A stretch of DNA of 64,000 bases from Distichodus sexfasciatus (GCA_032718565.1 JAVGVS010000043.1:509042-573041); one strand, 5' to 3'. Positions 46,585 to 58,723 are shown, counted from the stretch's first letter. Made by a program: numbers and translations. Notes: generated by a model not told the origin, from the letters alone.

Positions 46585-46626
46585 CTGAAAGTCGTGCAAT
46601 GCGACGATGTTTTCATGCTTCAGTTC
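46585..46626 (-). CDS. ulk1: ulk1 coding exon 3
   Basis: 42 nt, residues 62-75: ELKHENIVALHDFQ, the alpha-C/beta4 region of the kinase N-lobe (human ELKHENIVALYDFQ). Acceptor tctaaag, donor CAG|gtatgc. Confidence 0.97.
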
Positions 46627-46729
46627 CTTTAGAGAAAATAGTAAAAAAAAATTTACTTGTAAATCTCCACACTTATTAATTACTTGTGCCTATTTGCCCC
46701 GCAGAAACTGTGGGAACGTCACATCTTAC

Positions 46730-46822
46730 CTTTAATATATTGATCTCTTTTCCCAACAGAGTCTGAGATTTCGCCAAGTTCTTCTTATTTATGCATTTCA
46801 CCGCAACTTCCCACTCGTGTTT
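46730..46822 (-). CDS. ulk1: ulk1 coding exon 2 (catalytic lysine)
   Basis: Residues 31-61: KHEWEVAVKCINKKNLAKSQ, then TLLGKEINILK. Lys39 in VAVK corresponds to human Lys46. Acceptor tctacag, donor AAG|gtaaga, phase 0/0. Confidence 0.97.
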
Positions 46823-47385
46823 CTGTAGACAGAAACGAGCAATTTACTCAAATTCTAGTTATTCTAAAAATGATTAAATATCCACAAAGCAATCACAAAT
46901 GAACGTGTAGACTGGACATGTCCGGACATGTAATGCATCAAAGATCGATTAATCTCATATTGTGGGAATTGATTATATATTTTTTCTAGACAAAATAAAA
47001 ATGAGTCGCATTTAACAGCTTTAATACCGTACGAGCAATAAAATGACTACATTCTCAGCGTTGTTTTATAGCAGCGATGTTATTTTTATTGCTGCAATGT
47101 TTTGCAGCCCGGCAACCCAAAGGCAACAATCAGTAAAGACACATATTAACAAATATATTGATACATGCACAGACTGGAGTATAAAATGATAATAAAAACA
47201 ATACTCTGCAACCGTAAACGTTGCGGTTCGTGCGCTTTGGAACGGGCCTGTTTTTAAGGTGGCACCACACGGATCTACGGGGCCGGTGTATCTACACACT
47301 TCACATCGGAATTGTATTTAGGGAAATATGTAATCATTTGTGATGTTTACGATCACGATCAGGTGCCGTCCCAAAATATCCTCAC

Positions 47386-47475
47386 CTCTCGATGTCTGCC
47401 TTTGAACACCACTGCGAAGGCACCGTGTCCTATAAGGTCCTTTCTGCTGAACTCGAATTTTCCTACCGTCTCCAT
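47386..47475 (-). CDS. ulk1: ulk1 coding exon 1 (start codon)
   Basis: Residues 1-30: METVGKFEFSRKDLIGHGAF, then AVVFKGRHRE. ATG at 47473-47475 is chosen because METVGKFEFSRKDLIGHG aligns with the TETVGKFEFSRKDLIGHG core of human ULK1, which has a 7-residue longer N-terminus. Donor GAG|gtgagg. Confidence 0.97.
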
Positions 47476-48041
47476 CTCTCCAATGGAATTGCTAAAAAAA
47501 TTATTTTCGTGAAAACAGGGGAACGTCTTTGGTCCACAGGATCCCCGTCTCCGTCCCCTTCTCTTTTATGACGAGGCAGCTGGAAAGTTGAATCACACTT
47601 TCGTGTTCCATGAGCTGCCTTCCCAAATAAACACTCTCCACTTCTTTCATGGTAGCGGGTATTTAAAAAACCCAGGAGCCGAGCTCCTTTCAGCTCTGGA
47701 GAAGTCCCATGACGTTGAGTTAGGCGCTGACAATGCTTTAAAACAAGCAAATAAACACAGGAAAAAAACTATAATCAAACCCAACAGCGTCTGAAGGGCG
47801 AGCTATTCCTTAATACCACCTTAAAGCACGAGCGTTAGTTTTGTTTGTGTACATCTGATCTGGTCAGATTAACCTACATCCAGGCGCTTCATCGACTCGT
47901 CCAAACTCGGAATCAGCGACAAAAACAACAAACATTAACTGTCGCCTTTCTTCACTAAATGCTGTAAAATATATAAAACCTTCAAGCAGCTTTATCTGTT
48001 TCTTGTAACAAAGACCTCTATACAGCCGACAGCTAAAGCGA

Positions 48042-48051
48042 GGCGCATGCG
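48042..48051. promoter_or_regulatory. NRF1-like site
   Basis: GGCGCATGCG matches the palindromic NRF1 core GCGCATGCG, about 570 bp upstream of the ulk1 ATG. Motif match only. Confidence 0.4.
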
Positions 48052-48083
48052 TGGACCACCTCTTTCACAGCCTGAGCCGAGTG

Positions 48084-48091
48084 TGACGTCA
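48084..48091. promoter_or_regulatory. Palindromic CRE (TGACGTCA)
   Basis: Full 8-bp CREB/ATF consensus, between the NRF1-like site and the CCAAT box. Mammalian ULK1 is a known ATF4-responsive gene, so a stress-responsive role is plausible but inferred. Confidence 0.5.
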
Positions 48092-48113
48092 GCGGACGTC
48101 GGTAACGACGGGG

Positions 48114-48118
48114 CCAAT
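48114..48118 (+). promoter_or_regulatory. CCAAT box (NF-Y type)
   Basis: GGCCAATCA on the plus strand gives inverted ATTGG relative to ulk1, 23 bp from the CRE. CRE plus NF-Y spacing is common in TATA-less promoters. Confidence 0.4.
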
Positions 48119-48807
48119 CAGAAATGAGCGCTCTTTAACGAGCCATGAGGATACACCACAAACAGAGCCGCCCACTTAGTGAAGAGTCATGAACAGGAAC
48201 CAACTGTCGAAATTTTTAATAATGTTTTGCAGAACAGTTCATTTTACGGGTGTCATCAAGTTTGTTGTTCTTATTTAATAGTTACTAGAAAGATATTGCT
48301 ACAGTTCAGATTGTGTATATATGGGTTTTAAAGTATTAATATAAATTAAACAAGCGTTAGGCTTTCAATGTATATTTCTACTTGCGAAGTCTACCACAAG
48401 CATGTATAGCGCCACCGTGTGGTAATTTTGTATTCACAAAATTACAGCTTTGCAAATCCGTGCTGCAAACACAAATGAATTTATAGTCTAACAACGGGAT
48501 GATTTGTGATATCTGACTTAATGATATCTGACAATAACCTATAACCTTTACTGATAAAAAATGATGATAAAAGTATTCATCAACTCATCTGAACGTCGTC
48601 TGAAGACACACCTCTTCAAAGAGTATCTAGGGGACTAATTTACCTTTTATGTTGTAAATAATAATAAAAAAAACCCACTAACGTGTGTCTGTCTGAACTT
48701 TTTTTCCTCTAACCCATTTTTCGTTAAAGTATAAAACTTAGTCTGTGGTAATTTGGTTTAACTACAGATGTTGACATAGCTTACGGATCTAAGAACAGTT
48801 GTGGACT

Positions 48808-48882
48808 ACAAAGCACTGTTGTAAGTCACTCTGGATAAGAGCGTCTGCTAAATACTGTAAATGTAAATGTAAATGTAAATCT
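48808..48882 (+). mobile_element. SINE-3 tail fragment
   Basis: GTAAGTCACTCTGGATAAGA, GCGTCTGCTAAATACTG, then TAAATG repeated four times. The tRNA-like head is absent. Confidence 0.65.
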
Positions 48883-50119
48883 ATCTTAAATGTATGGAAG
48901 CCCATTTTTTCTCTCATAATTTAGACTTTTTACCTCATGTGTATTGGATGAAATAAATTTCAGGGATATAAAGGTACTCTAATACATGCAAAGTCCCATA
49001 TAACAACATCCCATAACAGATCCCATATACTGGCATCTCATCTTTTTTTGCTTTTCATGTGCCCTTTGTGCTTCACTCCATCATTCACATTTTAAATGGT
49101 TCTGAAAACATTAGACAAGAGACGGCACCGCTTTGACAAATCGTACCTATCACAGGAGGAGGTCAGTCTAATTCATTTCATGCTGCAGAACGGACTGTTC
49201 TACCTATTAGAAGCAAAGCTTGCCCATTTCTCACAGTTGGCCGTGAGGTGGAGAGATTGCATCACAGGACACGCTGAATTAGTTTTGTTTATACCACCTG
49301 AGCTTTAAAAATATTTGTCTTGAAGATTTTTTTCATATAGTAGGGCAAAATATAGCATTGTTGTAGAAGTTATTTCTAATATGCTGTGTGTAAGAGCAGA
49401 AAGGAATAGTCCAGACATCTATGACAATGTTTAATAGGGCTGTTTTCATGAGATATAGCTTCTTTAACCAAGTGAAGAAAATAATTACCATTGCATGACT
49501 GGATTAACTTACTCAGTATCAAAAATGAGCTTTTGGCTTTTATTTGTAATATGTTTGTAGTTTTTCAGTTTAACACTGATATTGCAAATATTATCAGACA
49601 AATAATTTCAAATAAAGAATTTAGTGCTCACACTTTAACTAGGGTAGAAATTAACTGTAGACAAGTTGGGTTCAACGTAGTCATTTGACGTTCATCAGCG
49701 GTATGCAAGTGCATTATGCAAGTTATTGCATTATTACATAGAAAATTGCTCCAGTACAACTTAAACGTTACCCATTAGAGTACTATTTATATGAACGTTT
49801 CATAAAATCTGATATTAACAGTACTTTTACCCTAACAAATATATAGCTGGTATTAGTAACATAACATAACCTAAAATACTTTTGGAATGTTCATTTGCTT
49901 GCCTTTGTTTTTTCTAAGTTTCTTTCATTTGAAAAATGAGGACCAGACATTGGAACGAATTACCATCATGTTGGCAAAGAGTTACTGGAACATGCTTGTG
50001 TTGTGTTGTATGATTTAGGTAATTACATCAAAGAGGCAATACTTGTTATTTATTATAAGCATCCAGTAAACTTTCACTGCATTAGGGTGTAATGTAACAA
50101 GCAACACCTTTTATTAATA
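48883..50119. other. Intergenic, nothing recognised
   Basis: AT-rich sequence between ulk1 and the next repeat. Short open stretches on both strands have no recognisable domain. No exon-like conserved sequence seen. Confidence 0.4.
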
Positions 50120-50378
50120 GTGAAAGTGAGTGATTATTTGTCATAGTGAACACATCACAGCACAGCACACTGTGCACCACAACGAAGTGTCACCTCTGCA
50201 TTTGACCCATCCGTGAAGGAGCAGTGGGCAGCTAACATGGGCAGCTCCCAGGGAGCAGTGCTTGGGGACGGTACCTTGCTCATGAATGCCTTAGTGGTAA
50301 CTTTACCGCTCTGGGATTTAAACCGGCGACCTTCTGATCGTGGGGCAAACGCACAACCGTTACACCACCAACTGCCCC
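50120..50378 (-). mobile_element. SINE-1, intergenic copy
   Basis: Full length in minus orientation: GGGGCAGTTGGTGGTGTAAC head on the minus strand, then tail-side GTGTTCACTATGACAAATAA. Diverged from the 26572 copy at scattered positions. Confidence 0.75.
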
Positions 50379-51107
50379 AATATAAATACAGTGGTGGAAA
50401 AATGCATTGTATTATAATTGTTGTTAAGCAGAATATTAATACTATTAATAACAATACTCAGTCCAAGTACAAAGTATTCAGACGTCTATTATTAATGTTC
50501 AAAACAGTAACAAAGAACAATTCCAACTGTTTTTATTCTGAATGATCTTGTCTTAATCTGTTTTTAAAAGCTACTACTGGAATGAATAGTTTGCTGCATA
50601 TTTATGACATCATTATCCATGACTTATGATCTTCAAGACAATCTCTGTCAATATCCTAGTTCCTGATCTAAAACTTTATTCGTGAATAATAGGACTGTTC
50701 AGTACTACGTTAGTTCCCCTTACAAAAAAATCTCGACAAATCATGTGTTTCCGCTGTTGCTGTTAATTTAGTATAATTAGTGTCAAGTTGATTAGCTTTG
50801 TTTTGACACCAAATCAAGAGTTTGATTAACACCTTGAATTAATCATTTACTCATTTTCCCTCTCAGTATTTTAATGTGCAAATTGGTCTCCCTGCTTCTA
50901 GGCACAAGTATTGACTACTCTTGCTCGTTGACAAACCTAAATATAGACAGATGAAATACACTGCAGCAGAAAATGTTTTCTCAGCCAAATGTAACAGTAC
51001 ATTTTGATCAATCTACAAGAAACAGTGATACACCTAATTATATAGCTTTCGTGTACATTACATATGAATAGACGTTGAACCGAAGTAGCATGCTGAAAAG
51101 ATTCTTA

Positions 51108-52086
51108 TACACTGCCTGGCCAAAAAGTCACACTATGTTATATTTCATTCAACCACCTTTAGCTTTCTATCCGGCATGCATTCACTGTGGTATTATTTCT
51201 AAAAGCTTATGCAATATCACATTTAGTTCCATTAAAATATGCATTAATATTAATATCTTGATTAATTAATTCATATTAATGATGGGACTGCCACATAAAG
51301 ACCTCTTCAACACATACCAAAGATTCTCTTCATGGGGTTAAAGTCTGGCTTATGTGCTGTAAAGTCCATGTGTGAAAATGTGTGAAATTGATTTCACAGT
51401 TTGTGCTCAATGAATCCTGGTAATTGTCATCCTGTAATATGGCTGTGCCATCAGGGATAAAAACTATTGATGGAAGAACCTGGTCTTTCAGTTTATTCTC
51501 CTGAACATTAGACATGATGAGTGAGTCACTTCATCTGCCTCATCACTCTGGAACAGGGTAAATCTGGACTCATTGGACCACATGACCTTTCTCCATTGTA
51601 CCATCTTTTTGCTCCCTACCAAACTGAAGCCACACTGCTGTGCCTTTCTTCAGGCTATGCAGCCAACGGTTTAGTCCCTGCATTGTGTGTAAAAATGCTC
51701 AAACATAATTGTGAGTTCTGCTGTTGAATTTTCATCATTCTGATTTCACCCAACGTTAAGTTCCTTGAAGATGACTGTTCACTATTATCCTTCCAGGTCT
51801 TAGTGATGCGTTTAACAGTTTTTAACCCAATTTTGATTATTTGTTTCGCTTGATGCAGGCCAATAATTTACCCATCTAATACTTTTTTTCCACAACTATG
51901 GGACATGTCTTCCCACATGCGCCATTTCTTGTTCACAAAATGATATGGTACTCATTACATCAGTTAGAGTTAAATAACTTGCTGCCAGCTGAAACACATT
52001 AATCTCTGCCGTAATAATTCAATAGAAGGCGACTACTTATTTGCTAAGCTAAAACCGGGGGGGGACTTTTTTGGCCAGGCATTGTA
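51108..52086 (-). mobile_element. Decayed Tc1-like DNA transposon
   Basis: Ends TACACTGCCTGGCCAAAAAG and CTTTTTTGGCCAGGCATTGTA. The minus strand preserves transposase fragments including KLKDQVLPSIVFIPDGTAIL, then QDDN near 51420-51490, and HTWTLQHISQTLTP corresponding to the MDWPPQSPDLNP region. Many frame breaks; not functional. Confidence 0.8.
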
Positions 52087-52439
52087 TCTTGATGTTGACA
52101 GCAGATAATACCACTAAATCAGTTTAAGTTACCGCTAAGAATAAAGAAGCCCCAAAACATTTAAAACACGTTTTAAAAACTGCTCTTGAAGCTCCATCCA
52201 TGAAAGCTGAAAAACCAAAAGAACGATGCATTATTATTCACACCAAACTGAAGATGCTGCATGAAGTCTCGTTGTCAACGGGTCTGACACTTTTGTCACT
52301 TCTGAAATAGGGAAAGATCAGAGATTTCATTGGAAAAACAAACAGTCCTGAATGTCTAATCACACAAAGGAGGGGATTTTTTGACAGTGAATTTAACATC
52401 CTAAAATATTGACACGCAGCGCTGGCCTGTCAAGGCCTG

Positions 52440-52926
52440 GAGGCTGTAAGACCTCGGAAGGTGGTGTTCTGACTGGCCTGGAGTTACCCAACTCCATGTG
52501 CAGGGTTCGATATACAGTGTCATGACACATTGTCCCTAATACCACTACTAAAGTTATCTGCAGTTTATGTCACAGGAGCCCAATAGTGCTTCCAGACAGA
52601 ATGACCTTTGAAGACCTTTCACGTTAATGAGTCCTGTTCCCAAAACAAGTGTTGGCTTGTTCATGATTTTTCCACTGTGGATCAGGTTCAAGTTGTTGCC
52701 TGACCTTCTAATTCCCCGACCCAATCTCATGTCAATCCAGCATCTTTGGACCGTGTTATTGTCAACAAGTCAGATCCATGGTAGCTTTACCAACTTTATG
52801 AATCTGGTGGTAATGTTTAGAGGTCTTGAGAGTCCAGGTCTCAGCTGGGCAGAGATATTTTGGCACTACATGGAGGAGCAACAGCATAATCGGCAAATGT
52901 TGATGGTTCGCCACAGCAGAGTGTAA
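52440..52926. mobile_element. Probable transposon relic, unclassified
   Basis: Plus-strand reading across frames resembles a transposase tail (QQVRSMVALPTL), and the surrounding nucleotide sequence has the look of a dispersed repeat. No terminal repeats found. Low certainty. Confidence 0.3.
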
Positions 52927-54566
52927 CCCAGTACATAATGAAGTTATAGTTACATTTGAGCATGTTACAACCAGAACAAAATACCAACTGCGCCACCATG
53001 CCGCCCCAGCTGAGCTTGGTAGCTGCTAAATAGAGTTGGAAGGGAAGCTGGAGACAAGAATCTGTGGTCATGAAATAGCTTTGTTGTAGTCAGCTACTAT
53101 TTTTTCTGTAGTGTGTAATGTAGCTCACTATTATATTAAAACAGTAGCTTGTAGCTTGAAAAGCAAGTTTAAAAGTAGCTTCCCCAACACGGATGACAAA
53201 TAATCACTCATTTCACAATATGTTAAATGACTGACACTCTGCTATCAGCCCCCACTGCCAACACTCACAGTCTGGCATGCTTTGGGCAATTGTGAATTAC
53301 CGTATCTATTCTGTATGTGGATATACAAGTCAAAGTGGTTTTCTTTTCAGCTTCATTTATTGTTGAATGCAATGAAAAAATGTTTTTCATTTGCCTATTA
53401 TCAACCAAAAGCACTGAATCACACAGTCACAGCAAAGCCTAACAATAGCATGACCATGGGTATTGTGTAGGAACACTGTAATTTTTATGTGAGGCAACAA
53501 AGGAAGGATTTTTTTGGTGGCAATTTAAGATATAAACTGTGAGTGGAATGTTGCAGAACATACATTCGTCCAGTTCTTTTATACGAGCCCTGAAATGATT
53601 GCTGACATGATAATGAATATTTCTGATAATTTATGCAATAAATATTTTAAACGTCATAAACTGAAGAAGCTGACATGAAACGGTCAAGAGAACGGTCTAG
53701 CTGTAATGACCAGAAGAGGGTGCTGCAGTCCTACAGAAGATCAGAGGCATTCGCTAAGAGAGGTGTAATTGATGTGCACATTTGTAGTCGTGCGGCTAGT
53801 GAAACAAGAAAAGGGGACAAACATTATAGCACATCCAGCTGAGTGTAGTTAAAATGCTGTTTTATGACCCACTTACAGCAGCAATGGGGCCACTTTGGAT
53901 TCCCAAACTGTGCTTAGCGGCTCTGTCCGGCCTCCAGCATACAGACTTGTGTGAGGGTGTGAGGAGAAGGATGCTGTCAGGGTGTGTGTGTGTGAGAGTG
54001 CTAGGAGTGATGAGGGGAACGGGTGCAACCTGATGATGAAAGCCATCAAACTGCTTCTTTGTGCGAGCTGAGTCCCTGTGAAAGAGTCAATTCGCAGTCC
54101 ACTCACGATCTGGATCCTCGGCTATAACAGCCCTTTTCTCTCAGCGTCTCACCCTCCCCAACTCCTTTCTACCCCTGCCATACTTCGGGGGTCCCTACAC
54201 TATTCGACCCCTTGATCAGCCGTTTCATTTCGCTTAAAAACACGAGACGTCTCGCTCGCGGACGGCAGGAAATTAAAACCGGAAAGTTCCCTCGTTTCTT
54301 GATGCCCTGCAGGCCACTTGTGAGTTGCAGGGTGTTAAAATAACAGGCGAAGTCCACTACGCTTTCCCAGAGCCGGGTAAAAGTCTAGGGGCCCACTGGT
54401 ATGCTGACTGGCTGATGAGAAATGCAGACCAATATACAAGATATTACCCCATTGGCTTTTATTCAGTTTCACAACTGTGAACAGTTCCACACTTGTCTTC
54501 TTAAGCACAAATTTAATAAAGATCTTAAGAAGATATTGGTGAATGAGGTCCAACGTCTATATTTAC

Positions 54567-55182
54567 TAGGGCTGGTTCAGTTAATCAAAGATTAGTGGAA
54601 ATCGGCGTTCAGAATCTCTAATCGACATAATCTTGCCATTGTGAACACACCACAGCACAGCACACGGTGCACCACAACAAAATGTGACCTCTACATTTAA
54701 CTCATCCGTGAAGGAGCAGCTAACAAGCTGTGATTGGGGACAGTACCTTGCTCATGAGTACCTCAGTGGTAACTTTACCAGTCCTGGATTTGAACCTGCA
54801 ACCTTTTGATCACAGGACGAACACCCTACCATTACACCACCAACTGCCCCAATGGGATTGATGATTATTTCAATTATTTAAAAAATCCTGTTCATACTTT
54901 CCCAAGTGTGTGTTTATGTACAAACTCTTTAAAACTCTGTCCCATTGAGTCTGTGATTACATCTGTGTGTGTTTCTTTCAATTATTTTAAAGATGTACAC
55001 TCTTTCATTTGAAAAAATATTCCGGCTTTACTAGTTGAGCATATTTACAGTCCAAATCTTGTGATCAGTGAACTAAATGGACAAAAAACAAACAAAAAAA
55101 CACAATAATCATTCATGAATTGTATCCGAGGTAAAATGTTCAGTTAATTGTGATATTGATATGAGCTCTTATCACCCAGCCC
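54567..55182. mobile_element. hAT-like element carrying a SINE-1 insertion
   Basis: Left end TAGGGCTGGTTCAGTTAATC; right part GTTAATTGTGATATTGATAT, GAGCTCTTATCACCCAGCCC. The interior TTAGTTGAGCATATTTACAG block is shared with 44760-44961. SINE-1 at 54635-54850 splits it. Confidence 0.5.
54635..54850 (-). mobile_element. SINE-1, nested intergenic copy
   Basis: CATTGTGAACACACCACAGC to CACCACCAACTGCCCC, minus oriented, with an internal deletion between GGAGCAG and CTAACAAGCTG relative to the 50120 copy. Confidence 0.7.
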
Positions 55183-56329
55183 ACCAATCTACAACCCTTA
55201 ACTAACCAAGAGAACCATTAAAAAAATTCTACGCCACATCGCTTTCCTGGAGCAAGGCAGAGCTCGAGGGGCCTGGCGGTACACTGATTGGCTGATGGGA
55301 AATGTTGATCAAAAAGGGGCCAGAGTAACACAGCCTGGGAAAGGTGTGCGGACTTGAAAGCTGTTTCTGGGGCCGGGGGACTCCTGTTCGCACGCAAGTC
55401 ACACATCAGCGAGTAGAGCGAAGGCGTTCAAGCAGCTACTATCAGGAGGAGAGTGAACTGATTGCGTATCGACGGCCCTGTTAACCGCCCTGCCTCGGAG
55501 CTAGACAGCTCTTCAACTCCAGCATGGGGTCACGGGTTATCGGAAGCTGTCAGGGCGAATGGGAGCGGTGCCGGGTGCCAGACAAAAGACGGGTGCCATC
55601 AGCCGTCTGCCGCCTCTATCGATACCGGTGCAGACCCAACGCTGGGCAAGCATTTGGCACGGCCTGTGGAAGCCTAGCAGAATGCCGAAGGCCTAGAGGG
55701 GACAGATCTGTTCTGGCTATGCCATCTGGAGAATCCGCTGCTAATGAACACTGCTTGTGTAGCATCAGGGCTGGTGGATGAACAGATACAATTGCAGTCC
55801 CACTGGTTGGATCTGGAAGGTTCTTTGCTTCTAGGGCAGAGACACACAGTTACTAATACGACACACCGTCGGTTTAAAAACACAGCGTACACTGGTAGAA
55901 AGCAAAGCCAGTTTTGTAATCCATAAGCGTTCTTCAGCATGTCTGTCTGGGTAGAACTCAATAATGTTCGAAGTGGAACACAAAAAGAGTCAGTTCATAG
56001 AAAAATGCAATACTTTCTAAAATACTGTAGAAAAAAAATCATTGGATCCCTGAGGAACGTTATGAAAAAATCTGGGTTCTTTAAAAGGAATGGGCTTCAT
56101 TCTCCAACCGTTCTTGAGATGAAAGTTACTCTTGAAACCTACTAACATTGTTTTATGTAGATTCTGACTTTCGCCAGTGTTTTCTTATTTGAGATTCATC
56201 TTGGGTATGAACAGAATCAACAAACTGTGAAGAGGATTTATACAAATTTAATTGCACGCCTGTGCAAAACATTGGCTTTTGGGGGTTTCGTCAGTCCGAC
56301 AGTTGTATATCATTATACAATTTAAATGA
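55183..56329. other. Intergenic, unassigned
   Basis: Moderately GC-rich around 55440-55800 with overlapping open stretches (plus 55462-55677 and 55524-55781) but no recognisable domain, splice pattern or homologue. A ~75-bp segment at about 55230-55310 resembles 54358-54430 (ACTGATTGGCTGATGGGAAA versus GCTGACTGGCTGATGAGAAA). Confidence 0.35.
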
Positions 56330-56341
56330 CTTAACTTCATT

Positions 56342-56657
56342 CATTTTATGAACCGCTTAATTAGAACTGGGGTTGTAGGGGGACCGGGAGCAAGGTGGAG
56401 ACCAACCCTGGGCAGGCACCAACACACTGCAGGACACACACTCACACCTTACGGGGTCAGTTTAGAGTTGCTAGTTAACCAATATAGCATGCTTTTGGAC
56501 TGTGGGAGGAAACCGGAGAGCCCACAGGAAACCCACGCGAACAGAAAGTATGCAAACTCCACACAGAGGGGCCCTACGGCCGTCTCCGGGGTTCGAACCC
56601 AGGACCTTCTCGCTGTGAGACGGCAACGCTAACCACCGCGCCACCGTACCGCCCCGT
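56342..56657 (-). mobile_element. SINE-2 with 12-bp target duplication
   Basis: ATTC-type tail on the left, tRNA-like head (GCGGTGGTTAGCGTTGCCGT on the minus strand) on the right. Flanked by CTTAACTTCATT at 56330-56341 and 56658-56669, a perfect duplication. Confidence 0.85.
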
Positions 56658-56669
56658 CTTAACTTCATT

Positions 56670-57733
56670 AGGAATAAATTTTAAGAATATAAAGATCCGT
56701 AATAGGGAGAGTGGGGGTCTTTCCACCAAAACTTAAAACCGAGATAAAGAATATGGGTAAAGATCTCAAACCCCCAATGTTGGACGAATCACAGATGTCC
56801 TGCTGGTCCGTAAAATGAAAGTTCATACAAAAATACAAAAGTTTCACTGACCGTGAAAGAAACAGTTAATATGCATCTTTGTAATATCAATAAATTTTAA
56901 AGACATTGTGGCTTTTGGGGGAGCCAGACTTTCCAGTGTGCACCACAGCGTCCCAAATCACGAAATTTTAGAGCTAAACGTCTTGAGGGGCTTCCATGGG
57001 AACTCTTGTACTTTTCTTGTCCCCTACACTTTGAACCACGTTCTGGCTCTTCATAGATCAATACAGAACAAGGAAATTGTGCATCAAGAATTCTTCTCAG
57101 TTTTGGAACCTAGGTGGTGGAAAGAACATCCCCCAAGCTCTAGAAATTAAGTGTTTACAGAAGACTCACCTTTAAAGGAGCGTCATAGATGGTTAATTTG
57201 GGTGCAGATTGGTTTACTTTAGCTGTCTGTACACTCAGCACAAATATTTTACTCATTGTTGCTTAAGCTGGAGCTTTCACTGCCAAGGAACTTGGAATCC
57301 TGGACTCCAAATTTGAGGCCATTTCTGCTGCTTGTTTGGTTCACGGAAGCTTCTGGAACGGAACGTGATCAGCCTTCAGACCAACAGGAATTGTAAGCTC
57401 GGTGGGCAGCTTTACCCCTTTGTCATGTGAGTTAATTAGGGGCACTGAAGTATGGCATGGGGAATATTGCTGCTCTAAGCAGAAGATGCTGAAGGCATTT
57501 CTACAACAAAATCCTATTCGGACTCACCAGATTCTTTTCTGCAAGCAGTGCGCACACTTGTACCTGCATAACACACACACACACCCCAACCATTTTTGTA
57601 GAGACCATATTAAAAATATGTAGAGCCTACATATTGTAAATATACAGTGTTACCTAAACGTGCTAGGCTTTTATAAGTCTAAGCCTTCCATTAAGTTGAA
57701 GCCGGTCCAAAATAACAATGATATGCTAAGGAA
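56670..57733. other. Intergenic, nothing recognised
   Basis: No repeat family, exon or RNA gene recognised. It contains a short open stretch at 56908-57150 without any known domain. Confidence 0.35.
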
Positions 57734-58072
57734 AAAAAATATGTACAAAACCATACACAAGCCATTGTCTGTTCCCATAACAAGTCTTTTATTGCTTACA
57801 CACCACAGGCACATTTCAACTCAGCTAAACTATAACCCTGATTAAGTTCATGTTCATTTAAATGTGAAAAAATAAGATGAATATATACAAAGTAAAAATA
57901 CACAGGTTTTGCTTTTGCTTAATTATTTTGCTGGTACTTATCCTATGTAGCTTTACGACTTTTACATCACAGATCCCGATACACACACACCCCATACTCA
58001 CACTCACAACCCTGTACTCACACCCAATCTCACACTCCCCAAAACACACACAAGCCCACAGACACCCCCCCT
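57734..58072. repeat. 340-bp direct duplication, copy 1
   Basis: Identical by eye to 62380-62722 apart from two extra AC units in the second copy. The minus strand contains AATAAA at 57788-57793, so it may include the 3' end of an mmp17 transcript. Confidence 0.9.
57788..57793 (-). terminator. Candidate distal poly(A) signal of mmp17
   Basis: AATAAA on the minus strand, 2.37 kb after the mmp17 stop codon. A nearer AATAAA lies at 58718-58723. Which is used cannot be told. Confidence 0.3.
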
Positions 58073-58717
58073 CCCCCACACACACCTGACACTCAAACCT
58101 CACAGATATACACAGCAACAGAAACCCACAGACACAAGCACTCAGATATATACACACACACCCATTTACCACCTCCCCACACACAAACATTCACAACCCC
58201 GCCACACACTCTTACAACCCACCCACACCCACTTATACAACCCCCACACACTCACGCCAATACACACACCCCACACACATGCTCACAGACACGCTCACAT
58301 ACACCTACCTCACGTCTGCATACAGCCCTCACATAAGGCAAAGAGCAGGCTTGTTACCTAGGCGACAGATGCCTTCCACACCTATTGTCTCATATGTACT
58401 CACTTCATCCCTTTATCTCTGGCGAAACGCCGGCTCTGCCCTTGCTGCTGTGTAGACACACAACACTCTCCTTCAGCCGGGCACGCGTTGCGTAACGCCT
58501 AAAACACCACCATACTAACAGCGCAGGAAGGAATGAGATGACCGGCGCTATGGACTTTCAGCCTTTTTTTGTCAAGACGTGTAGCAGTGCCAGCTGCCAT
58601 TTGCTGACAGCGTCTGTCAAAAATGACGAAGGCAAACGGATTTTTCCTTCGGCCATTCAGTCTCCTCCGACCGCCGGGAATCACTACACAAAGTCAGTCT
58701 TTACAACTCCTTTTAGC

Positions 58718-58723
58718 TTTATT
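58718..58723 (-). terminator. Candidate proximal poly(A) signal of mmp17
   Basis: The minus strand reads AAATAAAGC, followed by a GTTGTAAAG and TTTGTGTAGTG stretch resembling a GU-rich downstream element, 1.44 kb after the stop. Confidence 0.35.

Larger units (their letters stand above)
752..47475 (-). other. ulk1: ulk1 gene, 27 coding exons (unc-51-like autophagy kinase 1)
   Basis: Serine/threonine kinase that starts autophagosome formation in a cytosolic complex with ATG13, FIP200/RB1CC1 and ATG101; in mammals it is activated by AMPK and inhibited by mTORC1 (family knowledge). Seen here: glycine loop GHGAFAVVFKG (residues 16-26), catalytic Lys39 in VAVK, HRDLKPQN (129-136), DFG (158-160), activation-loop Thr173 (human Thr180), APE (182-184), LIR FVMV (355-358) and the C-terminal helical region ending in CIERRL. 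The exon model sums to 2940 nt, giving 979 codons plus stop, with every intron phase consistent. ULK1 is preferred over ULK2 because of the AEQLVLY and PEETLME blocks and the neighbouring mmp17. Oddities are two in-frame TGA codons (exons 18, 19), a frame flip inside exon 22, and no match to the human segment starting VGTIPERPGW. Whether this is the fish a or b paralogue cannot be decided. Confidence 0.95.
47476..48150 (-). promoter_or_regulatory. ulk1 5' UTR and promoter-like region
   Basis: Upstream of the start codon, relatively CpG-containing, with clustered GC-rich motifs at 48040-48120 and no TATA box that I can defend. The transcription start is not determined. Inferred promoter from position and motifs only. 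Confidence 0.55.

Noticed and set aside
49096..49308. 70-codon plus-strand open frame as an intergenic gene
   Set aside because: Length is expected by chance in AT-rich DNA and nothing in it resembles a known family.
57877..58089. Open frames in the 340-bp duplication as a small duplicated gene
   Set aside because: Low-complexity AC-rich translation; the sequence looks like a transcript 3' end rather than coding DNA.
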